IMG/VR virus record: IMGVR_UViG_3300031951_000926
Span: 1 to 28,739 of that record
From: a virus
Reading direction: 5' to 3' (one strand)
DNA: 28,739 bases
Shown: piece after piece, positions 15,838 to 24,112 of the stretch
Layout of the letters: the number at the start of each line of letters is the position of its first letter
Position numbering within the stretch: position 1 is the stretch's first letter
Translations under genes and position numbers: made by a program
Notes under the pieces: generated by a model
The model's input: the letters and a program-made list of their open reading frames with translations, nothing else
What the model was told of the DNA's origin: nothing
Database searches by the model: none

Positions 15838-18800
15838 TAGAAATTCACCTTGAGAATTACGATACCTGAACCACCTGCGCCGCCAGCAAAAACGGTATCT
15901 CCTGCGTTATGACCGCCACCTCCACCTCCACCGCCAGTATTGGCGGTACCTGCTGTTCCAGCCGCGCCTAATCCACCTGCACCGCCGCCACCGGAACCGC
16001 CCGATCCTGCGTTAGTTGATGACCGCCAATTTGATCCGCCACCGCCGCCAGCATAAGTAACTGATGAGCCACTAATGGACGAAACAGTACCATTGCCTCC
16101 GTTACCGCCGTTCGTAGAAGTTCCATCTGCGCCTACGGCAGACGCTCCACCGCCACCACCTGCTCCGTAATTCGGAGTTGTAGCAGGTGCGCTTCCTCCA
16201 TTATTACCTTGAGATGGCGAAGTATTTGGCGTATTTCCTGCCGCACCCGGTATAGCCCCCGGAATACCAGCCGCTGCTCCACCACCACCAGAGCCGCCTG
16301 TTTGAGCGGCCGTTAATGTTCCTGCACCACCCCCGCCGCCAGCAGAGGTAATAGTGCTAAATACTGAATTTGAACCAGACGTTCCGCCGTTACTTCCAAC
16401 AATTACCGCAGGGCCACCGGCCCCACCAGCCCCAACCGTAATCGTATAAGAAGTTCCCGCTGTTATAGAAAGTCCCGTTCCAGTGCGGAACCCACCGGCT
16501 CCACCACCGCCAGCAGAATCTCCACCGCCGCCACCACCACCGGCTACAACCAAATAATCCACGCTCACCGCACCAGCCGGAGCCGTCCACGATTCTGTCG
16601 CAGTGAAGGTGTAAAGCAGGTAATTGTTGAAGTTCAACTTCAGGATGACTACGCCGGAGCCGCCTGCTTTTCCGAGGCCGTTGTTTGAACATCCACCGCC
16701 GCCGCCACCACCTGTGTTGGCAGTTCCGGCAGTTGCATTGTCTTGACCGCTTTGTCCAACGCCGCCCTGTCCGCCTCCGCCAGAGCCGCCAGAAGCCGCA
16801 GGAGATACTGCCCCGCCACCACCGCCACCACCGGCATACGTTACGCTACTGCCAGAAATAGATGATGCGGTTCCAGCGCCACCAGCACCACCACTAGCAT
16901 TTGTTAACGCAGTAGAACTCGTACCAGTTGCACTTGCTCCACCACCACCGCCACCAGCGTTATTGGCGGCTCCTGCTGGAGTTCCGGTATTTCCATTTCC
17001 ACCACTTGATCCTTGAGATGGATTTACAAATGGAGTGTTCCCAGCGCCGCCTGTTCCTCCCGAGGCGGGAGAGTTGTTTGATCCACCGCCACCGCCAGAA
17101 CCACCAGCAATACCGTTATTTTGATATGCGCCGCCGCCACCGCCGCCCGCGCTAGTAATTGTACTAAATACCGAATTGCTGCCTGCTGATCCATTATTTG
17201 ACCCGCCTGCCGCGCCGCCGTTACCCCCAGCGCCAACGGTGATTGTGTAAGTAGATCCCGGCGTAACGGTCAAACCGGTTCCAGTACGCATACCCCCCGC
17301 ACCGCCACCACCAGCCGCGTTTGTTCCACCTCCACCACCTCCCGCAACCACGAGGTAATCCACACTGCTGACACCAGCAGGCATCACAAAGTTGGTGGTT
17401 GAGTTGAACGTCAGGATCGAAGCAGTACCCAGTGTGTACTTGATGAGGACGATGCCGGAGCCGCCTGCAAATCCATTTACCGAACCGCCACCGCCACCGC
17501 CTCCAGTATTAGTGGTTCCAGCAGTTCCAGAAGAACCACCATTTCCACCACCGCCTGATCCGCCATTGCTAGGTGTAGTTCCTAGACTTCCCCCGCCGCC
17601 AGCGTAAGTAACGCTCCCCCCAGAAATAGAAGACGCTGTGCCAGCACCGCCAGCCCCAGCAGCAGCCGGAGATGCAGTTGCAGCGCCACCTACCGCGCTT
17701 GCGCCACCACCACCGCCACCTTGCCCAGTTCCACTTGCGTCTGCGCCTGCCCCGCCGTTATTACCTTGGCTTGGCGCAACAGATGGAGTATTTCCATTGC
17801 CAGCCGTACCGGTGTACCACGCACCGCCACCAGAACCGCCGTTTCTACCGTTAAAGTTTGAGCCGGAGCCACCGCCGCCACCGCCAGTTGATGTGATAGT
17901 GCTAAATACGGAGTTATTACCATCCCCGCCTTGGTTTCCGATAGCAGTTGATCCAGTTCCACCAGCACCAACGGTAATGGTGTAAGAAGTTCCAGCAGTA
18001 ACGCTAAATCCAGTTCCGGTGCGGAATCCACCGGCACCACCACCTGCGCCGTTATTTCCACCACCTGCACCACCCGCTACAACGAGATATTCAACCTCGC
18101 TCACACCAGTCGGCGGAACAAAGATTCCGGATGCAGTGAAAGACTGAACTACGGTCTGAACAGGGACTGCGTAGCGAAGAATGACGATGCCGGAGCCGCC
18201 TGCACCAGAATTCTGCCCTGCTGCGGCGTAAACGCCAGCGCCACCACCACCAGTATTAGCAGTTCCTGATTGAGCAGGATTGTTAGCAGAGCCGCCACCG
18301 CCAGAGCCGCCAGTTCCTCCGGTGCCTGCAACATACGGCGCTCCACCGCCGCCACCAGCGTAGGTTACAGAACTTCCAGAGATAGATGACGCGGTTCCAT
18401 TTCCTCCGTTGCCGGAATTTGTGCCGTCGCCAGTTCCACCGACAGCAGACGCGCCGCCGCCACCGCCGGAACCAAAGTTTGGGCCAACCCCAGCAGGGCC
18501 ACCCGCGCCACCATTATTTCCTTGGCTTGGAGCCGTACTCGGCGTGTTACCAGCGCCACCCGCGCTGCCGCCATAACCGCCGCCGCCGCCAGAACCGCCA
18601 GCATTGCCACTTGAGGAATTGTATCCATTTCCACCACCACCGCCGCCGGTGCTAGTTATGGTGCTAAACGAACTGTCACTACCATTACCACCCGCTGAAT
18701 CAGAAGTAATGGATTTTGCGGCACCGCCAGCGCCAACAGTAATCGTGTAATTTGTGCCAGCCGTTACAGAAAAACCTGTGCCGGTACGGAATCCACCAGC

Positions 18801-18998
18801 GCCGCCACCACCGGCTCCGCTACGTTGAGGCGAGGATGTAGCAGACCCACCACCACCGCCGCCACCCGCAATGACAAGGTATTCAACCTCAGTCACGCCA
18901 GTAGGAGCCACCCACGAGCCTGTAGTCGTGAAGGTTTTGACTTCAACATATCTAGTGCCGACGACACGCGCCAGCAAAAGCATCATGATGCCGGACAT
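15837..18998 (-). CDS. Glycine-rich adhesin-type tail protein, four modules, 1053 aa
   Basis: The ATG at 18998 overlaps the preceding stop (TAATG). A short lead (MSGIMMLLLARVVG) is followed by four copies of one module at residues 20-276, 286-521, 529-790 and 796-1053. Each module runs: beta strands (APTGVxEVEYLVVAGG), poly-Gly, GGFRTGTGxSVTAGTxYTITVGAGG, VFSTITSxGGGG, GNTPxxxPSQGNNGG, GGGGGASAVG, TASSISGSSVTYAGG, TANTGGGG and a closing strand SGIVILK. Long Gly runs recall the polyglycine-II lattice of the S16 distal adhesin, but the sequence is not the same protein. I infer a surface-exposed receptor-binding or tail protein whose variable loops lie between Gly runs. Confidence 0.82.
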   Translation of the reverse strand: MSGIMMLLLARVVGTRYVEVKTFTTTGSWVAPTGVTEVEYLVIAGGGGGGGSATSSPQRSGAGGGGAGGFRTGTGFSVTAGTNYTITVGAGGAAKSITSDSAGGNGSDSSFSTITSTGGGGGGNGYNSSSGNAGGSGGGGGYGGSAGGAGNTPSTAPSQGNNGGAGGPAGVGPNFGSGGGGGASAVGGTGDGTNSGNGGNGTASSISGSSVTYAGGGGGAPYVAGTGGTGGSGGGGSANNPAQSGTANTGGGGAGVYAAAGQNSGAGGSGIVILRYAVPVQTVVQSFTASGIFVPPTGVSEVEYLVVAGGAGGGNNGAGGGAGGFRTGTGFSVTAGTSYTITVGAGGTGSTAIGNQGGDGNNSVFSTITSTGGGGGGSGSNFNGRNGGSGGGAWYTGTAGNGNTPSVAPSQGNNGGAGADASGTGQGGGGGGASAVGGAATASPAAAGAGGAGTASSISGGSVTYAGGGGSLGTTPSNGGSGGGGNGGSSGTAGTTNTGGGGGGGSVNGFAGGSGIVLIKYTLGTASILTFNSTTNFVMPAGVSSVDYLVVAGGGGGGTNAAGGGGAGGMRTGTGLTVTPGSTYTITVGAGGNGGAAGGSNNGSAGSNSVFSTITSAGGGGGGAYQNNGIAGGSGGGGGSNNSPASGGTGGAGNTPFVNPSQGSSGGNGNTGTPAGAANNAGGGGGGASATGTSSTALTNASGGAGGAGTASSISGSSVTYAGGGGGGGAVSPAASGGSGGGGQGGVGQSGQDNATAGTANTGGGGGGGCSNNGLGKAGGSGVVILKLNFNNYLLYTFTATESWTAPAGAVSVDYLVVAGGGGGGGDSAGGGGAGGFRTGTGLSITAGTSYTITVGAGGAGGPAVIVGSNGGTSGSNSVFSTITSAGGGGGAGTLTAAQTGGSGGGGAAAGIPGAIPGAAGNTPNTSPSQGNNGGSAPATTPNYGAGGGGGASAVGADGTSTNGGNGGNGTVSSISGSSVTYAGGGGGSNWRSSTNAGSGGSGGGGAGGLGAAGTAGTANTGGGGGGGGHNAGDTVFAGGAGGSGIVILKVNF
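15840..18941 (-). repeat. Four tandem glycine-rich modules (about 235-260 aa each)
   Basis: Approximate module limits on DNA: 18171-18941, 17436-18143, 16629-17414 and 15840-16613. Short linkers of 5-10 residues separate them. Conserved landmarks occur in the same order in each, while the segments between Gly runs differ in sequence and length. Confidence 0.85.
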
Positions 18999-19459
18999 TA
19001 GGTGACGTTCCCCGTAACAACCACGGCTGAAGCAGACAAGAATAGTAATGTCGCCAGACCCCGAGTTGCCAGAGTCATCGTGGCTTTGTCGGAATCAGTT
19101 CCCGCGATGTAAGCCGTCGTGATGCTCATCGTCAGCGTGACGTTACCGGATGTGTTGTTGTAGATAGAGACAGCGTTGCCTGCACTGAACACATCATTGA
19201 CGACCGTGATACTGCCGCTGGTTCCGACCGTAACGTACTCACCGATATCAGAGATGGTGAGAGTATATGCAGAAGTTTTGGCTGCACCGGCTGACGGGAT
19301 GTTGCGAAGGTTGCCAACCGAGTCAGATAGGTTGGAGATAGTAACGGACTGACTTGACCCGATTGAAATGGCCGTAACACCGCCTGTCTGAATGTTTAAC
19401 TCAGACGTTGAATCTGCGGTCGATACGATCCCGTTTTGGGCATTGATTACGTTAGCCAT
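18998..19459 (-). CDS. Small beta-rich virion protein, 153 aa
   Basis: The ATG at 19459 has GAGG upstream. The sequence (ANVINAQNGIVSTADSTSELNIQTGG, then TISDIGEYVTVGTSGSITVVND and NNTSGNVTLTMS) is rich in Thr, Ser, Val and Ile and looks entirely beta-stranded, without charged clusters. The first 40 residues resemble segments at the ends of phage fibres. The C-terminal half (TLTISDIG onward) resembles the N-terminal beta domain of the S74 fibre in this window. It lies between the two glycine-rich proteins and is coupled to the second, so a shared tail or fibre complex is plausible. No specific function is recognised. Confidence 0.72.
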   Translation of the reverse strand: MANVINAQNGIVSTADSTSELNIQTGGVTAISIGSSQSVTISNLSDSVGNLRNIPSAGAAKTSAYTLTISDIGEYVTVGTSGSITVVNDVFSAGNAVSIYNNTSGNVTLTMSITTAYIAGTDSDKATMTLATRGLATLLFLSASAVVVTGNVT

Positions 19460-19476
19460 TTCAAAACCTCAAACCT

Positions 19477-21204
19477 TTAATAGTTTACTTTTAGGATCAC
19501 GATACCGGAACCGCCTGCTGCACCATTTCCGTAAGGGGCTTCAGAACCAGCGCCCCCACCCCCACCCGTGTTGGCTGTTCCAGCGGTGTTTGCGTTACCG
19601 CTGTTTGAGCCATTGCCACCGCCACCTGTGCCACCTGTACCGCGTGTTCCCGGTGAAAAAGTGCCGCCACCACCACCACCAGCATACGTTACGCTGCTGC
19701 CAGAAATAGACGAGGCCGTGCCGTTACCACCGTTACCGCCGTCGGAATTGGTTCCGTTTGAACCAGTTGCGGAAGCACCGCCGCCGCCTGCGCCACCATA
19801 GTTAGGCGCATTACCCCCAGAACCACCATTGTTTCCTTGAGACGGTGAGGTATTTGGGGTATTTCCAAGGCCAGCATTTGCGCGGTTTGCACCGCCGCCG
19901 CCAGAACCGCCATTTGCGCCAGCAGCAGGAGCATTCGGGAAGGCTGGACTATTTGAGCCACCGCCACCGCCGCCTGTAGCGGTAATAGTGCTGAACGTAG
20001 AATCGCTGCCGTTGATGGTCGTTACTGTAGTTGCCCCAGCGCCGCCACCGCCAACAGTAATCGTATATTCCGTTCCTGCTGTAATACTTAACGCGGTCCC
20101 CGTGCGGAAGCCGCCTGCCCCGCCGCCGCCAGCAGAAATGTACCCACCTCCACCACCCCCCGCAACAACGAGGTAGTCAACGCTTACCGCACCAGTCGGG
20201 GCTATCCATTTCTGAGTAGATTTAAACGTGAATATGGTTGTAGTTAATGGCGCTAAATATTTGAGAACGACGATGCCGGAGCCGCCCGTGCCCCCAGTTT
20301 GTACGGCTGATCCGTTGTAGGCACCGCCGCCTCCACCACCACCGGTATTGGCTGTGCCACTTACTCCTTGGTAAGCGGGACTCGTAGTGTTATCGCCGCC
20401 TTTTCCACCGCCGCCTGACCCACCTGTGCCGCCAGTTTGCGGAGTATTGCGTTGATCACCAGCACCGCCACCACCACCTGCGTAGGTTACAGATGACCCA
20501 GAAATAGATGACGCAGTACCGGCACCGCCATCTCCACCCTTCATGTTTGGTGCGGTAACAGAAGCATCGCCACCAATAGCAGAAGCGCCGCCGCCTCCAC
20601 CACCAGCAATAATGCCTGTACCTACTACACCAGTACCACCATTACTACCTTGAGATGGATTTACAGAAGGAGTATTGCCACTACCACCGGGACCGGGAGT
20701 TACTGACTGTGATCCAGAACCGCCCCCGCCAGAGCCACCGTTACCACCATTACTAACAGCAGTATTAGTTGGATTTGAATAACTTCCGCCACCTCCACCA
20801 CCAGCAGAAGTGATGGTGCTAAATACAGAATCTGTACCAGATGCGGCCCTTGCTGCGCTTGTTGTGCCTGCCCCTCCGCCACCAACGGTAATGGTGTAAT
20901 CAGTCCCTGCGGTAACACTTAATCCTGTGCCTGTTCTAAAGCCTCCAGCACCGCCGCCACCACCAAAAGAACCACCACCGCCGCCACCTGCAACGACAAG
21001 GTATTCAACTTCAGTTACACCAGTCGGGGCAGTCCAAGTGCCAGAGGCAAGAAAGGTTTGAATAATGGTGACAGCCGGAACAGGCCACGTTCCCGCAGCG
21101 CGATAAGGCAGAGCCTGACTTAAAAGCCAAACTCCTTTAGCAGAAGACGCACTAACTGTAGGCGCAGCCGCTCGTATGACTCCGCCTGTATATCGCAGGG
21201 TCAT
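19477..21204 (-). CDS. Glycine-rich adhesin-type tail protein, two modules, 575 aa
   Basis: The start is the ATG at 21204, overlapping the preceding stop (TAATG) with GAAGAG upstream; a TTG six codons earlier is unlikely. The N-terminal 48 residues (TLRYTGGVIRAAAPTVSA, then GVWLLSQAL) differ from the 1053-aa protein and may be the virion anchor. Two modules follow (residues 49-316 and 324-575) with the same ordered landmarks as in the 1053-aa protein. Its last module shares with the last module of that protein the opening GAVSVDYLVVAGG and the ending SGIVILKVN. Likely an adhesin or tail protein, and a paralogue of the downstream one. Confidence 0.82.
   Translation of the reverse strand: MTLRYTGGVIRAAAPTVSASSAKGVWLLSQALPYRAAGTWPVPAVTIIQTFLASGTWTAPTGVTEVEYLVVAGGGGGGSFGGGGGAGGFRTGTGLSVTAGTDYTITVGGGGAGTTSAARAASGTDSVFSTITSAGGGGGGSYSNPTNTAVSNGGNGGSGGGGSGSQSVTPGPGGSGNTPSVNPSQGSNGGTGVVGTGIIAGGGGGGASAIGGDASVTAPNMKGGDGGAGTASSISGSSVTYAGGGGGAGDQRNTPQTGGTGGSGGGGKGGDNTTSPAYQGVSGTANTGGGGGGGAYNGSAVQTGGTGGSGIVVLKYLAPLTTTIFTFKSTQKWIAPTGAVSVDYLVVAGGGGGGYISAGGGGAGGFRTGTALSITAGTEYTITVGGGGAGATTVTTINGSDSTFSTITATGGGGGGSNSPAFPNAPAAGANGGSGGGGANRANAGLGNTPNTSPSQGNNGGSGGNAPNYGGAGGGGASATGSNGTNSDGGNGGNGTASSISGSSVTYAGGGGGGTFSPGTRGTGGTGGGGNGSNSGNANTAGTANTGGGGGAGSEAPYGNGAAGGSGIVILKVNY
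19480..21060 (-). repeat. Two tandem glycine-rich modules
   Basis: Approximate limits 20257-21060 and 19480-20235. Same landmark order as the four modules at 15840-18941, giving six copies in the window. Confidence 0.82.
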
Positions 21205-21578
21205 TAGTTGATCTCTTCCCAAGAGGCAACAACAACAAGATCGCTGGCAGTGCCAGCCGTCGCGCCAATAGACTGATCTTCCTTCAAGTAGATTGAAGTG
21301 TTTTTGTCAATCACTACTAACGTCGCATCAGCAGGAACAGATACTGTGGAAGCCAGCGCATAAGCCGTACCGCCTAGGTCATCCTGACTGTAGACATTGA
21401 TCGTGATATCGGCAGCAGAAGCACCATCCACGTTCGCCACAATAATGCTATTGATCTTGAAGACCTTGCCGCTAGATGCAGCGTTGTTCACGATAGCCGT
21501 TGCGTTCGTGGTGGTCAGTGATGTCAGTGAATTGTTCCCGTAGATTGCGGAAACGCTGACAATGTTTGGATTCGCCAT
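21204..21578 (-). CDS. Small virion protein, 124 aa
   Basis: I chose the ATG at 21578 because GGAGG lies 8 bases upstream; a longer reading would start inside the preceding gene. The protein (ANPNIVSVSAIYGNNSLTS, then GKVFKINSIIVANVDGASAADITINVY, ending ASWEEIN) is beta-rich and close in style to small structural proteins of marine cyanophages and pelagiphages that lie among fibre genes. It is coupled to the two-module glycine-rich gene. Probably a decoration or fibre-base protein; the exact role is unknown. Confidence 0.78.
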   Translation of the reverse strand: MANPNIVSVSAIYGNNSLTSLTTTNATAIVNNAASSGKVFKINSIIVANVDGASAADITINVYSQDDLGGTAYALASTVSVPADATLVVIDKNTSIYLKEDQSIGATAGTASDLVVVASWEEIN

Positions 21579-21582
21579 CTCA

Positions 21583-22896
21583 TCAACCTCCGAACACAAT
21601 CGACATTGCGATTGCCTTTCCAACTGTTGCTATCGTCCCGGCACCGCTGCCAGCCGCTTGATTCAAAACTACCCAAGTCTGACCGGCTGGAACAGTGACG
21701 TTGTAACCCGACGCAATGGTGACAGGTCCAACACTCAAACCATTCTTGCCGGTTGTCAGCGTGTAGTTTTCGTCAATCGTGATTTCTGATTCTAAAATCG
21801 GGCCAGTAACGCTGGTTGCCGATATCGTGATCGAACCCGGCGCATTAGCAACGCTGATTCCGGTGCCAGACTTAAGAGTGTTTAAACTGTATCCAGTGCC
21901 GTTACCAGTCAGCAGTTGACCGTCAGTCGGGGCAGTTGTTAATCCAGTACCGCCATTTGCGACCGTAACTGGAATATCCAGAGAGATCGTTGGGCCACTG
22001 ATAACAATCCCATTACCACCAGCATAAATCTGCGTAGATGAGACTTGGACAAAGTTGATGGCGGTTGTGCCGAAGACAATCGTTCCCGTCGTGTTGCAGA
22101 CGTAAGTCTCACCGGCTCCGGTGTTACCCGAGGTGATGAAGAACGCATCGCCCGAACCCAAGCCATTGGGGTCTTTCAGAGCGTAAGTATCAGCGTCCGT
22201 AGCGCGAGTCAGAACCCACGATGTTGATGCGTTACCAACTGTTGTGACCGTGTAGACGCCATTCTCAAATGCATTCGTCTGGCTATAGATCAGAATACGG
22301 TCACTGATCGTGGCGGTCGTGCCATCTGGAACAAACGCAGCCAGCGTTCCAGCATTCGTTAGGGTTGCACCAACACCGTCACCGGGACCGCCCGGCTGGT
22401 TATACGTTGCGACGAGGTTGCCTGTGGTGTTAGGCACCTCATACTTAACCGGCGTGTGGTAGGTAATACCACTGGCCACGAGATCATCAACGTACTGCTT
22501 ATTGACCGCATCGCCAGCAACAGTGGGAGTTGCAACATCCGTGATCGTGCCGGAGTTCGCACTGATCGTTCCAGACTGGGTGAAGAAGACCGACTTGCCA
22601 GCAGGGTAGGTAACAAAGACCTGCTTCGTTCCTGCGGAGAATCCGACCTTGGCTCCACTTGCGCTAGAGGCTAAGACCGTATCACGAGAAAGCGTATCGC
22701 CTACTGAGGTGTAGGTTCCAATACCCACTTCCCACTCAGAGCCACCTTCAAGGGCTATGGTGTAGTAGGTTTGGTTCCCGTCACCAACGCCAGTCGAAAA
22801 GCCTTGATAGCCGACACTCGCACCGGCAAGCGAAATGGTTCCACTACCACTGGTAGTAGAAGTCTCTAGGACGCGATCCGCAAGTACGAGGGCCAT
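21583..22896 (-). CDS. Tail fibre protein, 437 aa
   Basis: The N-terminal 110 residues (ALVLADRVLETSTTSGSG, then YYTIALEGGSEWEVGIGTYT and LSRDTVLASS) and the central block (AVNKQYVDDLVASGITYHTPVKYE, NGVYTVTTVG, WVLTRATDAD, GETYVCNTTG) are signatures of fibre or tail-tip proteins in many marine phages. AVNKQYVDD is the usual short repeat unit preceding a trimeric fibre shaft. The C-terminal 150 residues are Thr/Gly/Ser-rich with SVANAPGSITISATS. The last residues (AIAMSIVFGG) also recall fibre ends. Likely trimeric and receptor-facing. No S74 domain is present here. Confidence 0.85.
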   Translation of the reverse strand: MALVLADRVLETSTTSGSGTISLAGASVGYQGFSTGVGDGNQTYYTIALEGGSEWEVGIGTYTSVGDTLSRDTVLASSASGAKVGFSAGTKQVFVTYPAGKSVFFTQSGTISANSGTITDVATPTVAGDAVNKQYVDDLVASGITYHTPVKYEVPNTTGNLVATYNQPGGPGDGVGATLTNAGTLAAFVPDGTTATISDRILIYSQTNAFENGVYTVTTVGNASTSWVLTRATDADTYALKDPNGLGSGDAFFITSGNTGAGETYVCNTTGTIVFGTTAINFVQVSSTQIYAGGNGIVISGPTISLDIPVTVANGGTGLTTAPTDGQLLTGNGTGYSLNTLKSGTGISVANAPGSITISATSVTGPILESEITIDENYTLTTGKNGLSVGPVTIASGYNVTVPAGQTWVVLNQAAGSGAGTIATVGKAIAMSIVFGG

Positions 22897-22908
22897 TTAA
22901 ACCCCCGA

Positions 22909-23364
22909 TTAGGCAATACGCAGGATCGCGGTCGAAGCAGCGGCAGCGGGGAATTGGATCGTGAAGTTACCAGCGGTGGAAGTCTTGTCACTACCAAACG
23001 CCAGAACCGCAACAGCCTTATTACCTTGGGTCGCGTTGTAGATCAAAGCACCGTTGGCCGTGATCGTCGCTGAAGCCCACGTAATATCGTCAAAATCCAA
23101 AAACGCCGTCGTGCCCGTCGAGGTCGGAGCCTGCGAGATCGTCAGCGTCAAACCACCAGCCCCGTAGTTCGTACCAGACGAGGAAACCTCATCCGTAGTT
23201 GTATATACCGTAGTCGAAGCATCAAGCGTTGCCGACGAGGTGTACAGCGCAAGTTTGAACACATCCGCAGCCGCCGAAGCGCGAATAACACCTGAACCGA
23301 AATTGTGGACGCCCTCAAGGATTTGAACCTTGAACGACGTAACCATCGCTTGTGAAATAGCCAT
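22909..23364 (-). CDS. Conserved virion structural protein, 151 aa
   Basis: The ATG at 23364 overlaps the preceding stop (TAATG). The sequence (MAISQAMVTSFKVQILEGVHNF, then FKLALYTSSATLDASTTVY, ending FTIQFPAAAASTAILRIA) follows a pattern seen in structural proteins of marine phages upstream of fibre genes. It is mostly beta with a short N-terminal helix. A role as tail or fibre-attachment protein fits its neighbours; nothing in the sequence is catalytic. Confidence 0.82.
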   Translation of the reverse strand: MAISQAMVTSFKVQILEGVHNFGSGVIRASAAADVFKLALYTSSATLDASTTVYTTTDEVSSSGTNYGAGGLTLTISQAPTSTGTTAFLDFDDITWASATITANGALIYNATQGNKAVAVLAFGSDKTSTAGNFTIQFPAAAASTAILRIA

Positions 23365-23609
23365 TAGAGGTCTCCAATTAAGTGTGCGATTTCCGCATAG
23401 CCTTTTTGATCTAGTTTCTTACAGATTGACTCACGTTCAGCCGTTTGAGCTTCAGTGAGGTATTTAACCAGCCAATAATGCAGTGCTTCCTTGGAGTCGG
23501 CACTGAGGATGCGGTTAGCCGCACGTTCTGCAATTTCTTCGACAGTGTGCCCACGGCGCTCCGTGGTCTGTACAAACACCTGCCCGGTTTGAGTCTCTGC
23601 GTTAAACAT
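23364..23609 (-). CDS. Small conserved phage protein, helical, 81 aa
   Basis: The ATG at 23609 overlaps the HNH stop (TGATG); a GTG one codon earlier is also possible. The sequence (FNAETQTGQVFVQTTERRGHTVEEIAERAANRIL, then a helical C-terminal half ending EIAHLIGDL) resembles small proteins that sit between the adaptor and fibre genes of similar phages. It is acidic-to-neutral and helical. Function is unknown. The HNH nuclease gene now separates it from the adaptor gene. Confidence 0.72.
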   Translation of the reverse strand: MFNAETQTGQVFVQTTERRGHTVEEIAERAANRILSADSKEALHYWLVKYLTEAQTAERESICKKLDQKGYAEIAHLIGDL

Positions 23610-24112
23610 CACGTAGTCACCGGAAGCTTATTAGATTTACGCCGATTTTCAGACATCAGCACTACACGCAAATTTAAAGGAACATGTAACCCTGATACCG
23701 ACTTACCGCGTAAAGGTAGTAAGTGATCTACTTCCCAAGATGCCCCGGTTAATTTAGACCGTAAAACGGCAAGGTCATAAATTTCGTTAATCAACCAGTG
23801 ATGTTCAGTTCCGGGTCTTGCCCATACGGGAGTAGCTTTTGTCTTTGCAGCATAACGCCTAGCGGTACGGGCGTTAACAGCACCACGATTACGTTTCACC
23901 CATGCAGTACATTTTTTATTGTGGCGCTCCCGATTTGCGTCCGCCCAATCCAAAGCACGCTTAATAACTTTGTCTTTGTTGCGATCGTAGTAGCCGTACA
24001 TGTAATGATTTACGCAGGGCTTACAGAGATTTCTGTACCCGTCTTTACGACTTTTGTCCCGATGAAATTCGGTAAGTCGTTTTAATTCATTACATTTGCT
24101 GCAAGTTTTCAT
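23609..24112 (-). CDS. HNH endonuclease with N-terminal zinc module, 167 aa
   Basis: C4-C7 and C30-C33 form a zinc-binding module (CSKCNE, then CKPC). A basic helical region follows (40-95). The nuclease core reads WEVDHLLPL (D129-H130), GLHVPLNL (H143, N147) and ENRRKSNK (N156, N161), a clear HNH signature. It would cut DNA with a divalent metal. Both ends overlap neighbouring structural genes by stop/start overlaps, so it is translated with them. Freestanding HNH genes between structural genes are usually mobile (homing-type) insertions. The sequence here is visibly richer in A and T than its neighbours. Confidence 0.9.
   Translation of the reverse strand: MKTCSKCNELKRLTEFHRDKSRKDGYRNLCKPCVNHYMYGYYDRNKDKVIKRALDWADANRERHNKKCTAWVKRNRGAVNARTARRYAAKTKATPVWARPGTEHHWLINEIYDLAVLRSKLTGASWEVDHLLPLRGKSVSGLHVPLNLRVVLMSENRRKSNKLPVTT

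Noticed and set aside
16928-20176. Pro-rich and His/Arg-rich open frames opposite the glycine-rich genes
   Set aside because: GGN codons read on the other strand give Pro, and shifted frames give His or Arg. These are mirror images of the poly-Gly runs.
21204-21623. Longer 139-aa form of the 124-aa virion protein
   Set aside because: The extra 15 residues lie inside the preceding gene, while the ATG at 21578 has a strong GGAGG at the right distance.
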